Assembly: GCF_003992595.1 (NCBI RefSeq)
Contig: NZ_RZNA01000052.1
Span: forward strand, 186,001 to 250,000
From: Flagellimonas oceanensis
GTDB taxonomy: Bacteria > Bacteroidota > Bacteroidia > Flavobacteriales > Flavobacteriaceae
Reading direction: 5' to 3'
DNA: 64,000 bases
Numbering within the stretch: position 1 is the first letter of the stretch; every line of letters begins with the position of its first letter. This document shows, piece by piece, positions 6,752 through 15,074 of this stretch. The position numbers and the translations under genes were made by a program. Under the pieces are notes generated by a model, which was not told where the DNA came from, did not search any database, and saw only the letters and a list, made by a program, of their open reading frames with translations.

Positions 6752-7873
6752 ATGAAGGAAGATTATTACGAAATATTGGGAGTCTCCAAAGGGGCTTCAG
6801 CTGCAGAAATTAAAAAGGCCTATAGAAAAAAGGCCATCAAATATCACCCGGATAAAAATCCAGGCGATGCCAAAGCTGAGGAAATGTTCAAGAAATCCGC
6901 TGAGGCATACGAAGTGCTGGGCAATCCTGACAAAAAGGCAAAGTATGATCAGTTTGGCCATGCAGCCTTCGATGGTAGCGGCGGATTTGGCGGCGGAGGT
7001 ATGAATATGGACGATATCTTCAGTCAATTTGGTGATATTTTCGGCGGCGCCTTTGGTGGCGGTGGCGGATTCAGTGGGTTTGGCGGATTTGGTGGCGGAC
7101 AGCGCAGGGCCAAAGGAAGCAATCTTCGAATCCGAGTTAAGTTGACCCTCGAAGAAGTGGCCAATGGTGTGGAGAAGAAAGTCAAGGTAAGACGTAAGCT
7201 TCAAGCGGACGGAGTGACTTATAAAACGTGTCCCACTTGTAACGGTACCGGTCAAATCACAAAAATCACTAACACCATATTGGGTAGAATGCAGACTGCA
7301 ACCACCTGTACCACATGTGGTGGGGCTGGGCAGGCTATTGATAAAAGACCTGCAGGGGCCGATGCACAGGGACTTCAGGTGGAAGAAGAGACCGTATCCA
7401 TTAAAATACCACCAGGTGTGGAAGATGGCATGCAGTTGAAAGTGAGTGGTAAAGGGAACGATGCCCCAGGAAACGGTATTGCCGGGGATCTGTTGGTGGC
7501 TATTGAAACCTTAGAGCACGATACGCTCAAGCGTGAAGGTGATAACCTGCATTATGATCTGTACATAAGCATGCCCGAAGCGGTTCTGGGAAGCTCCAAA
7601 GAAATCGATGCCATAGGCGGAAAGGTCAGAATAAAATTGGAGGCTGGTTTACAGTCCGGAAAAATTTTAAGGCTTCGAGGCAAAGGGATCAACAGTCTTA
7701 ACGGGTATGGAGCAGGAGATTTGTTGGTGCATGTAAATGTATGGACACCAAAGAACATCAATAAGGAGCAAAAGGAATTTTTTGAGCGCATGCAAGACGA
7801 TGACAACTTTGTCCCAAGGCCCGAAAAATCAGATAAATCCTTTTTTGAGAAGGTAAAAGATATGTTCTCTTAA
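6752..7873 (+). CDS. dnaJ: Chaperone DnaJ with a reduced zinc-finger region
   Basis: Hsp40 co-chaperone (373 residues) that delivers unfolded clients to DnaK and triggers its ATPase. The J domain spans residues 3-68 with HPD at 32-34. A Gly/Phe-rich linker runs to about residue 117, and the C-terminal client-binding domains and dimerisation tail are intact. The cysteine-rich region has only two CxxCxGxG repeats (Cys160/163 and Cys186/189), where most type I DnaJ proteins have four, so at most one zinc centre can form. The spacer between them is the usual size for one pair, so this looks like a clean loss rather than a frameshift. The gene follows grpE and ends in a strong terminator. Confidence 0.96.
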   Translation: MKEDYYEILGVSKGASAAEIKKAYRKKAIKYHPDKNPGDAKAEEMFKKSAEAYEVLGNPDKKAKYDQFGHAAFDGSGGFGGGGMNMDDIFSQFGDIFGGAFGGGGGFSGFGGFGGGQRRAKGSNLRIRVKLTLEEVANGVEKKVKVRRKLQADGVTYKTCPTCNGTGQITKITNTILGRMQTATTCTTCGGAGQAIDKRPAGADAQGLQVEEETVSIKIPPGVEDGMQLKVSGKGNDAPGNGIAGDLLVAIETLEHDTLKREGDNLHYDLYISMPEAVLGSSKEIDAIGGKVRIKLEAGLQSGKILRLRGKGINSLNGYGAGDLLVHVNVWTPKNINKEQKEFFERMQDDDNFVPRPEKSDKSFFEKVKDMFS

Positions 7874-7964
7874 GAGAAAAACCTTCTGTTTAAATAAAAA
7901 ACGTATATTTGGAACTGATGTTGGGTAACCGATATCTAATTTTCTTTTTCATAGCAATTTTTTT

Positions 7965-7998
7965 CCCATCCTTGAATTTTTTAAGGGTGGGTTTTTGT
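7965..7998 (+). terminator. Terminator after dnaJ
   Basis: A 9-bp stem CCCATCCTT/AAGGGTGGG (one G-T pair) with a T-rich loop, followed by TTTTTGTTTTT, about 90 nt past the dnaJ stop. Confidence 0.75.
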
Positions 7999-8030
7999 TT
8001 TTATAGGAAAACAGGTCTCTAGCAAATACA

Positions 8031-8038
8031 TATCTTTG
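8031..8038 (+). promoter_or_regulatory. -7 box for the NatA/NatB-like operon
   Basis: TATCTTTG, an exact TAnnTTTG match, 14 nt upstream of the ATG at 8053. Confidence 0.5.
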
Positions 8039-8052
8039 AAAAAATAGTTTAC

Positions 8053-8991
8053 ATGGATCATATCCTTGTTGCCAAAAATGTGACCAAAACTTATGGTGAA
8101 TACACAGCACTGAGCAACATTTCATTACAAATCCCTGAGAATTGCATTTATGGACTTTTGGGTCCCAATGGGGCGGGGAAGACCTCGTTTATCAGGATAA
8201 TCAATCAAATAACGCACCAAGACTCTGGTGAGATTCTGCTCAATGGCGAGCCATTGGCTCCAAAGCACATTGCATCCATTGGTTACTTGCCCGAGGAAAG
8301 AGGGCTGTACAAAAGCATGAAAGTGGGAGAGCAGGCATTGTACTTGGCACAATTGAAGGGATTGTCCAAAAGTGAGGCCAAAACCCGGCTTAAATTCTGG
8401 TTCGACCGTTTGGACATTGGAGACTGGTGGGACAAGAAAATCCAAGAGCTTTCCAAAGGAATGGCACAGAAAATCCAGTTTATCGTTACCGTGCTCCACG
8501 AGCCCAAACTATTGATTTTTGATGAACCCTTTAGTGGTTTTGACCCCATTAATGCCAATATCATCAAGGATGAAATACTTCAGTTGAAGGAAAACGGCAC
8601 TTCCATTATTTTCTCCACTCACCGAATGGAATCTGTAGAAGAACTGTGCGAGTACATTGCCCTTATCCATAAATCGGAAAAAATCCTTGACGGAAAACTC
8701 TCCGATATCAAAAAGGCATACAAGAACAATATTTTCAATGTCGCCGTACAAATGGAACAGGATGCGGAAGCTTTTATGAAATCCCTGGAGCAAAAATTCA
8801 ATATACTTTCTTCGGATGTTGATCTCATCGAAAAGCAATTGAACTTCAAAGTGCAACTACCTTCATCCCATACAGGCGATATTTTGATGGAACTTTCCAA
8901 AGTGGCCAACATCAATAAGTTTGAGGAAACCATTCCATCCGCCAACGATATTTTTATTCAAACCGTAAACAGCAAGGACAATGGCAAATAA
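8053..8991 (+). CDS. ABC exporter ATP-binding subunit (NatA-like)
   Basis: A 312-residue ATPase of the ABC-2 exporter class. The Walker A motif GPNGAGKT is at residues 37-44, then the Q-loop region, the signature LSKGMAQKIQ, Walker B LLIFDEPFSGFDP and the H-loop STHRME. A C-terminal extension of about 100 residues resembles the DUF4162-type tail seen in NatA/YhaQ-like ATPases. The permease gene overlaps its last 11 nt, so the two are translated together. NatAB of Bacillus exports sodium, but the substrate cannot be inferred here. Cytoplasmic, peripheral to the membrane. Confidence 0.92.
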   Translation: MDHILVAKNVTKTYGEYTALSNISLQIPENCIYGLLGPNGAGKTSFIRIINQITHQDSGEILLNGEPLAPKHIASIGYLPEERGLYKSMKVGEQALYLAQLKGLSKSEAKTRLKFWFDRLDIGDWWDKKIQELSKGMAQKIQFIVTVLHEPKLLIFDEPFSGFDPINANIIKDEILQLKENGTSIIFSTHRMESVEELCEYIALIHKSEKILDGKLSDIKKAYKNNIFNVAVQMEQDAEAFMKSLEQKFNILSSDVDLIEKQLNFKVQLPSSHTGDILMELSKVANINKFEETIPSANDIFIQTVNSKDNGK

Positions 8992-10321
8992 ACTTGGGTT
9001 GATCATAAAACGAGAATATTTGGCCAAGGTGCGTAACCGCTCCTTCATTGTCATGACCATTTTGAGCCCTTTGCTGATGGTGGGAATGATAGTCTTGATC
9101 GCTTATTTGGCCAAGGTAAATGATGATGAGACCAGAGTGGTGACCGTTTTGAACGAGAGCTCTTTTTTCCAGAATGACTTCAATCCCTCAAAAAACATAT
9201 CCTATGTACATCTGGATGATCTTAGTTTGGAGCAGGCAAAGGATTCCACTACAGCTTTGGAATATTACGGATTGCTGTACATTCCAAACGAGCAGACTGT
9301 GGAACAGGTTGCCAAAGCTGCGTATCTGTTTACCAAGGACAATCCAAATACATCCGTCACGCAGGAGTTGGAGAATGTCTTCCAGACCCAGTTGAGGCAG
9401 CACCGACTTCAAAAACTCGGGGTTACTTCGGAACAGTTCTCCAGTGTGGAGGAACGTTTTGAAATCAATCTCTCCACTTTTGATGGCGAACGGAGCATGA
9501 GGGGCATTAACGAGATCAAAGCCATTATAGGTGGTGGGTTTGGTTATGCCATCATGATGTTCATTATAATTTATGGTGGTTTTGTGATGCGGAGCGTGAT
9601 TGAGGAAAAAACCAGCAGGATTATAGAGGTCATCATATCATCGGTAAAACCGTTCCAATTGATGCTGGGCAAGATCATCGGCAACTCCTTGGCGGGAATC
9701 ACACAGTTTTCCATTTGGATAGTTTCCGCATCTGCCCTGTTGTTCGTTGCTGTGATGATCTTGGGCATCGACCTGTCCGCACTTTCCGCCGATGGAACTG
9801 TACAGCCAGGTCCAATGGGCGGTATGTCCCAATTGGGAGGGATGGACAGTGAAATGATGATGTACGCCAAGGAAATCTATGATATCCCATGGGGACTCCT
9901 TATTGTCTCCTTCTTTATCTATTTTGTGTTGGGCTACCTTATTTATAGTTCCATATATGCGGCAATTGGTGCTGCTGTGGATAATGAGACCGATACACAG
10001 CAATTTATCTTCCCTATTATATTACCTTTAATGTTGGCAATTTATGTGGGGTTCTTTTCTGTTTTCAGTAATCCACACGGTCCCATTGCAGTTGGGTTTT
10101 CATTGTTTCCATTGACATCGCCCATTGTAATGCTGATGCGTTTGCCAGGGGGAATCGGGGAAGGAGGAGTGCCTTTATGGCAATTTTTGTTGTCCGTGTT
10201 CATTCTGATCATTACCTTTTTGGGTATTGTGTCATTGGCGGCCAAAATATATAGAACAGGTATCTTGATGTATGGTAAAAAACCAACGTACAAGGAGTTG
10301 ATAAAATGGTTGAGATATTAA
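8981..10321 (+). CDS. ABC exporter permease (NatB-like, ABC-2 type)
   Basis: A 446-residue membrane subunit. The topology fits NatB: one helix near the N terminus (residues about 20-44), a periplasmic domain of roughly 130 residues, then five or so helices starting around residue 182. The family segment VIEEKTSRIIEVIISSVKPF before the second helix is diagnostic for ABC-2 exporters. An extra Met/Gly-rich loop, QPGPMGGMSQLGGMDSEMMM, lies between helices near residue 275; whether it binds metal is unknown. It overlaps the ATPase gene by 11 nt. The MscS gene starts 6 nt after its stop, so the operon may extend. Confidence 0.9.
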   Translation: MANKLGLIIKREYLAKVRNRSFIVMTILSPLLMVGMIVLIAYLAKVNDDETRVVTVLNESSFFQNDFNPSKNISYVHLDDLSLEQAKDSTTALEYYGLLYIPNEQTVEQVAKAAYLFTKDNPNTSVTQELENVFQTQLRQHRLQKLGVTSEQFSSVEERFEINLSTFDGERSMRGINEIKAIIGGGFGYAIMMFIIIYGGFVMRSVIEEKTSRIIEVIISSVKPFQLMLGKIIGNSLAGITQFSIWIVSASALLFVAVMILGIDLSALSADGTVQPGPMGGMSQLGGMDSEMMMYAKEIYDIPWGLLIVSFFIYFVLGYLIYSSIYAAIGAAVDNETDTQQFIFPIILPLMLAIYVGFFSVFSNPHGPIAVGFSLFPLTSPIVMLMRLPGGIGEGGVPLWQFLLSVFILIITFLGIVSLAAKIYRTGILMYGKKPTYKELIKWLRY

Positions 10322-10327
10322 AATAGT

Positions 10328-11215
10328 ATGCAAGAGGGCACACAGGAGATCAAAGAGATCATAACGCAGGATGTTTGGGGATCCATAAAGGATTTTTTGA
10401 ACATAGGGTTTCATATTGGGGAAGGCGACAAAGCCATTGACCTTACCATTGGGCTATTATTGCTCTTGACGGTTACATTAGTGGTCACGAAGTTCTTGCT
10501 CAAATGGATGCGGCATCTTTTTACCCGAAAGATGCAACAGGAGGACAAACAGAAATTTGCCAGTGTGTTCAAGTTCACCAATTATGTGATCTATCTGATC
10601 GCGGTATTGGTAACCCTGAGTGCGGCGGGAGTGGACATCACGTTGGTGATTACGGCTTCGGCGGCACTATTTGTCGGTTTGGGCCTTGCGCTTCAGGAAT
10701 TGTTCAAGGATATTCTGGGTGGAATTTTCATCATAATTGATAAGTCCTTACAAGTTGGTGATGTTGTAGAGGTCGATGGCAAGGTTGGCAAGGTGTTCGA
10801 GATCAAACTACGTACCACCAGAGCCATTACAAGGGACGACAAGGTATTGATATTGCCCAACCACAAGTTTATCAGTGACATCGTTTATAACTATACCCAA
10901 AACCACCGGACCACTCGGGAAAGGGTAAGTGTCGGGGTGGCTTATGGGAGTGATGTGGATTTGGTCACCAAAATTTTAGAGGAAGTGGCCCATACACAAA
11001 AGCAAGTATTGAAAAATCCAAAGCCATTTGTCCTCTTTGAGGATTTTGGAGACTCAGCGCTTATGTTTTCCATCTACTTTTTTACCAACGACACCTTCCG
11101 GGACCCAAGGATAAAAAGTGAAATGCGGTATAAGATAAATACCAAATTCAAGGAAAACAACGTTACTATTCCGTTCCCACAACGCGATGTACATATTATT
11201 CAGCCAAAACAATAG
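10328..11215 (+). CDS. Small-conductance mechanosensitive channel (MscS family)
   Basis: A 295-residue inner-membrane channel that opens under membrane tension to release solutes on hypo-osmotic shock. There are about three transmembrane helices in the first 130 residues; the pore-lining TM3 includes ASAALFVGLGLALQELFKDI, with the Gly/Ala packing pattern of MscS. The beta domain follows with GDVVEVDGKVGKVFEIKLRTT and VLILPNHKFISDIVYNYT. It begins 6 nt after the exporter permease gene. Its TAG stop is in the same frame as the next gene's reading frame. Confidence 0.94.
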   Translation: MQEGTQEIKEIITQDVWGSIKDFLNIGFHIGEGDKAIDLTIGLLLLLTVTLVVTKFLLKWMRHLFTRKMQQEDKQKFASVFKFTNYVIYLIAVLVTLSAAGVDITLVITASAALFVGLGLALQELFKDILGGIFIIIDKSLQVGDVVEVDGKVGKVFEIKLRTTRAITRDDKVLILPNHKFISDIVYNYTQNHRTTRERVSVGVAYGSDVDLVTKILEEVAHTQKQVLKNPKPFVLFEDFGDSALMFSIYFFTNDTFRDPRIKSEMRYKINTKFKENNVTIPFPQRDVHIIQPKQ

Positions 11216-11221
11216 AGAGCG

Positions 11222-12118
11222 ATAAAAAATTCAATTCATCATACTGCAATTTGGAAGTGCTTTGCTTTCATTGTAATACTGTGTGGCCCTTGTGCAAATG
11301 CCCAGAGCACGGATGTGTTCAGGTTGGAATACCTGAATATTCCAGAAAACGATACGGGCATAAAAACACAGCGCTATAAGGCATTGTTGAATTTGCCCAT
11401 AAAACTAAACGCCAAGAAAGATTATCTGATAACCGGTGTGGAATATAACCGTTTTGATATGGGGTATTCCCAAAATCTGCCCTTTGATAAAAGTGAACTG
11501 ATCCGTTTTCACATCATAGATTTGAACGTGGGACTGATCACCAAATGGAACGAGAATTGGAATTTGGTTACGATTCTTACACCCCGAATGGCCTCCAACT
11601 TTGTTACGGGTACCGTTACTGGGGATTTTTTTATGAACGCAACCGCTACCTTTTGGAAAGAACGTGCGGATGCTGATAAGCCATACCGTATTGTTCTCGG
11701 CCTTACCTATAATAGTACTACGGGCTTACCGGTCCCATTGCCCTTGATCAATTATTACCGCAGGTTTCACCCGGATTGGTCGTTTACTTTTGGAATACCC
11801 AAGTCGGGGTTGAGTTACCATATCTCCAAAAAACACTCTTTGGAAATGGCACTGTTATTGGATGGGTATTATATCAACCTGCAAAACAACATTCCCTTGG
11901 AAAACGGTCAGGTGGCTTCAAAGATCTCTTTGACCTCCTTGTTGGGCACATTGGTATATCAATACCATATTTCCAAAAGAATGTCTCTTTTTGCGATGGT
12001 CGGAAAAACGGTCATACAAGAAGGAATTTTGAGGAACGATGACGAAGACAAGGTTTTTTTATTGAATGACGAGTCAAATTTCTATATTAGAACAGGCTTC
12101 AAAATCGGAATATTTTAA
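11222..12118 (+). CDS. DUF6268-like outer-membrane protein with no canonical start codon
   Basis: The reading frame opens right after the mscS stop and encodes what looks like a full signal peptide (IKNSIHHTAIWKCFAFIVIL, then CGPCANAQ with an A-x-A type cleavage site) before the mature STDVFRLEYLN. In that stretch there is no ATG, GTG or TTG. The first canonical start is a GTG at 11315, which would remove the signal peptide. Candidates are ATA at 11222, preceded by the purine-rich AGAGAG, or ATT at 11234. The mature part (about 270 residues) alternates polar and hydrophobic residues as in a beta-barrel and resembles DUF6268 proteins; its function is unknown. The sigma-54-type regulator begins 10 nt downstream. 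Confidence 0.7.
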   Translation: MKNSIHHTAIWKCFAFIVILCGPCANAQSTDVFRLEYLNIPENDTGIKTQRYKALLNLPIKLNAKKDYLITGVEYNRFDMGYSQNLPFDKSELIRFHIIDLNVGLITKWNENWNLVTILTPRMASNFVTGTVTGDFFMNATATFWKERADADKPYRIVLGLTYNSTTGLPVPLPLINYYRRFHPDWSFTFGIPKSGLSYHISKKHSLEMALLLDGYYINLQNNIPLENGQVASKISLTSLLGTLVYQYHISKRMSLFAMVGKTVIQEGILRNDDEDKVFLLNDESNFYIRTGFKIGIF

Positions 12119-12128
12119 ATAGCAGCAT

Positions 12129-13292
12129 ATGTCAAAAATTTTGGTAATAGAAGATGAATCGGCAATTAGAAGGGTTTTGGTGAAAATACTGGCCGAAGAA
12201 AGCGATAGTTACAATGTAGTTGAGGCTGAGGATGGCCTTGCGGGAATGGATATCATCAAAAAAGAGGATTTTGACCTGGTGCTGTGCGATATCAAAATGC
12301 CAAAGATGGATGGTGTTGAGGTTTTGGAAGCTGCCAAGAAAATAAAACCCGAGATACCCTTTGTCATGATTTCTGGACATGGTGATTTGGATACAGCCGT
12401 GAACACCATGAGACTGGGAGCCTATGATTATATTTCCAAACCACCGGATTTGAACAGGTTGCTGACAACTGTTCGCAATGCCTTGGAAAGAAAGGAGCTT
12501 GCTGTTGAGAACAAAGTGCTCAAGAAAAAGGTCTCCAAGAATTATGAAATGATCGGCGATAGCAAGGAGATAGATGCCATCAAGGATATGATAGAAAAAG
12601 TGGCACCCACCGATGCCCGGGTGTTGATCACAGGCTCCAACGGAACAGGAAAGGAATTGGTGGCCCATTGGGTACATCAAAAAAGCCCACGATCATCCGC
12701 ACCCTTCGTTGAGGTCAATTGTGCCGCTATTCCTTCGGAATTGATAGAAAGTGAGTTGTTCGGTCATGTGAAAGGAGCTTTTACCTCTGCGGTAAAAGAC
12801 CGGGCAGGTAAGTTTGAAGCTGCCAACAAGGGAACCATATTTTTGGATGAGATTGGCGATATGAGTCTGTCCGCACAGGCGAAGGTACTCCGTGCATTAC
12901 AAGAGAACAAAATCAGCCGTGTGGGCTCTGATAAGGACATTAAAGTGGATGTTCGGGTGCTTGCGGCAACGAACAAGGATTTGAAAAAGGAAATTGAAGA
13001 GGGAAAGTTCCGTGAGGACCTATACCATAGATTGGCTGTTATATTGATTAAAGTTCCTTCACTGAATGACAGGCGGGACGATATTCCATTATTGATAGAA
13101 CATTTCGCCAAAAAAATAGCATCTGAGCAAGGAACAGGCGAAAAGAGTTTCTCCAAAAAGGCCATAAACCTGCTCAAAAGTTACGATTGGACAGGAAATG
13201 TCCGTGAACTTCGCAATGTGGTGGAACGATTGATCATTCTCGGTGGCAAGGAAGTATCCGAAGAAGATGTAAAGCTATTTGCCAGTAAGTAG
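12129..13292 (+). CDS. Sigma-54-type (NtrC-like) response regulator lacking a DNA-binding domain
   Basis: 387 residues. The receiver domain (1-120) has the phospho-acceptor Asp54 in CDIKMPKMDG, the acidic pair near residues 8-10, and Lys104. The AAA+ domain (about 140-370) has Walker A GSNGTGKE (169-176), the sigma-54 contact loop GAFTSA (216-221) and Walker B IFLDEIGD. The protein stops soon after the AAA+ lid (NVVERLIILGGKEVSEEDVK), with no Fis-type helix-turn-helix, unlike most NtrC relatives. The gene is intact, so this is a genuine domain architecture. It must act from solution, through a partner, or in concert with another DNA-binding activator. It follows the DUF6268-like gene by 10 nt. 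No cognate histidine kinase is adjacent. Confidence 0.92.
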   Translation: MSKILVIEDESAIRRVLVKILAEESDSYNVVEAEDGLAGMDIIKKEDFDLVLCDIKMPKMDGVEVLEAAKKIKPEIPFVMISGHGDLDTAVNTMRLGAYDYISKPPDLNRLLTTVRNALERKELAVENKVLKKKVSKNYEMIGDSKEIDAIKDMIEKVAPTDARVLITGSNGTGKELVAHWVHQKSPRSSAPFVEVNCAAIPSELIESELFGHVKGAFTSAVKDRAGKFEAANKGTIFLDEIGDMSLSAQAKVLRALQENKISRVGSDKDIKVDVRVLAATNKDLKKEIEEGKFREDLYHRLAVILIKVPSLNDRRDDIPLLIEHFAKKIASEQGTGEKSFSKKAINLLKSYDWTGNVRELRNVVERLIILGGKEVSEEDVKLFASK

Positions 13293-13293
13293 A

Positions 13294-14004
13294 TTAATCG
13301 CAACTGCCCAGCTTATCAAGAGCTTCCTTTGTCAAGGTTTTGACCCTTTGGTAATATTCTTTTTTGTGTTGTGATAGATTGGCGTTCAATAAGGTCAAAC
13401 GTGCTTCTTCATAAGTGTTGGAGATAAATCTGTGGGCATCTTCGCAATCCACATCGGAAACCACTTTGTTCAAAGAGGATTCAAAGTCCAACAAGCACTG
13501 GTGCACCTGTTTTTTTATGGTGGAGCCTTGAGTCAACATCATTCCATTATTAAAATCAAGCACATCAGTGGTGTTCATGACCAACACATTGCTTCCGTAT
13601 TCGCTGGAGGTTTCTTGTTCAAATTCCTCCAATACATTAATGCCAATAATGGTCTTTTCCAGGGCTTTGTGGAGTGCCAACTTCGTTTTGGGCAGTGCAT
13701 TTGCTTTAGTGGCCGTCTTTAAATGGTCCAGTGTGGATTCGAGACTTTCTATGGCTCCTTCACAACCACAATCCAAAAAGTTGCTTCTTGTTTTTTCGAT
13801 ACCGTTCAAAGCTTTGTACGCATGGTATTTGGCCATGTTCACATCTTCGGCCATAACGGCATCCTGTATTTTACTTTTGATGTACTCCAGATTGGAACTT
13901 GCATATTGGCACGCACTTGCCGGGGTTGAGAATGAAGCCATGAGCCAAAGACCGAGTAGGCCAATGCCAAAGACCACAAGTAGGATAATCTTTCTATTGT
14001 TCAT
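13294..14004 (-). CDS. Exported helical protein of unknown function
   Basis: 236 residues. An N-terminal hydrophobic segment (residues 5-24) followed by SFSTPASAC looks like a signal peptide or membrane anchor. The rest is predicted mostly helical and charged. Six cysteines (32, 79, 81 and three more toward the C terminus) suggest disulfides in the periplasm. I recognise no family. It is convergent with the response regulator, with a single base between the stop codons and no terminator between them. Upstream, a near-consensus -7 box (TAACTTTA) can be read on the minus strand. Confidence 0.75.
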   Translation of the reverse strand: MNNRKIILLVVFGIGLLGLWLMASFSTPASACQYASSNLEYIKSKIQDAVMAEDVNMAKYHAYKALNGIEKTRSNFLDCGCEGAIESLESTLDHLKTATKANALPKTKLALHKALEKTIIGINVLEEFEQETSSEYGSNVLVMNTTDVLDFNNGMMLTQGSTIKKQVHQCLLDFESSLNKVVSDVDCEDAHRFISNTYEEARLTLLNANLSQHKKEYYQRVKTLTKEALDKLGSCD

Positions 14005-14189
14005 AACGCTTTTTAGATTTGGGACGCTGCGCCATTGATTTCCATAAAGTTACATTTTCATCGTTTTGGTGGATAAATAGATCGATTAAATAACCAACTT
14101 TGAGTATAAGTGGTCAAATCATCGATGAACGGCATGTTTGGATCATGGTCAGGTTGAAGGAATAATCAAAAAGAATTATATTCAACGCT

Positions 14190-15074
14190 ATGAAAGAAAT
14201 CAAAACTGAAGATTATAAGGTAGTTGATACGGTAAAGCTATCAGAAAAAGATACCTACGAGGATTTTGATGCATCCAAAAAGAAGCTCAAAAAAGAGTTG
14301 AAGAATATCCGAAAGGACCTTGGTGATTTTCAAGATACCCTTTACGCTCATGGAAAGTATGGTGTGCTGGTCTGTTTGCAGGGAATGGACACGGCGGGCA
14401 AGGATAGTCTGATTAGGGAGGTTTTCAAGGATTTCAATGTTAGGGGAGTGGTGGTGCATAGTTTCAAGGTGCCATCAACATTGGAAAAGAAACATGATTA
14501 CCTATGGCGTCACTATATCGATTTGCCTGAAAGAGGCAAGTTTTCCGTCTTCAACCGCACTCACTACGAAAACGTACTGGTAACCAAGGTGCATCCTGAA
14601 TATATCCTGGCAGAAAATCTCCCGAAAGTGGATTCCGTGGATGATATTGATGAAGCATTTTGGGAAAGACGATATCAGCAAATCAATGATTTTGAAAAAC
14701 ATGTCGCCGATAATGGTACCATCATCTTCAAGTTTTTCCTGCACCTTTCCAAAGAAGAGCAGCGACAGCGACTGTTGCGAAGAATTCGTTTAAAACGAAA
14801 AAATTGGAAGTTCTCCCCAAGCGACCTTGAAGAAAGGGAGTTGTGGGACAACTATCAAAGGTGTTACGAAGAAGCATTGAACAAGACCTCCAAAGAACAT
14901 GCCCCTTGGTTTGTGATACCTGCCGACAACAAAAAAGCAGCCCGGGTCATTGTGGCCTCCATAATGATGGAAGCGTTAAAAAAGTACAAAGATATAGAAG
15001 AGCCCGAGCTGGACGATGAAATAAAAGCTAACTTAGAAACCTTTAAACAAGAACTGGAAAAAGAAACCACATGA
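14190..15074 (+). CDS. Polyphosphate kinase 2 family protein
   Basis: 294-residue PPK2 enzyme that transfers phosphate between polyphosphate and nucleotides. Walker A is LQGMDTAGKDSLI; Walker B is VFNRTHYENVLV followed by KVHPEY. The lid region has LHLSKEEQRQRLLRRI. The FNRTHYE form, instead of FDRSWY, resembles class III members, which can phosphorylate both nucleoside mono- and diphosphates; that subclass is my inference. The single-domain length fits. Its last four bases (ATGA) overlap the start of the M28 peptidase gene, so the pair is translationally coupled. Confidence 0.9.
   Translation: MKEIKTEDYKVVDTVKLSEKDTYEDFDASKKKLKKELKNIRKDLGDFQDTLYAHGKYGVLVCLQGMDTAGKDSLIREVFKDFNVRGVVVHSFKVPSTLEKKHDYLWRHYIDLPERGKFSVFNRTHYENVLVTKVHPEYILAENLPKVDSVDDIDEAFWERRYQQINDFEKHVADNGTIIFKFFLHLSKEEQRQRLLRRIRLKRKNWKFSPSDLEERELWDNYQRCYEEALNKTSKEHAPWFVIPADNKKAARVIVASIMMEALKKYKDIEEPELDDEIKANLETFKQELEKETT

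Noticed and set aside
7918-8022. A short hydrophobic frame (MLGNRYLIFFFIAIFFPSLN ...) downstream of dnaJ
   Set aside because: Its sequence is made by the U-rich dnaJ terminator hairpin; the Phe-rich stretches come from T-runs. A TATATTTG at 7904 just upstream is likely chance in AT-rich DNA.
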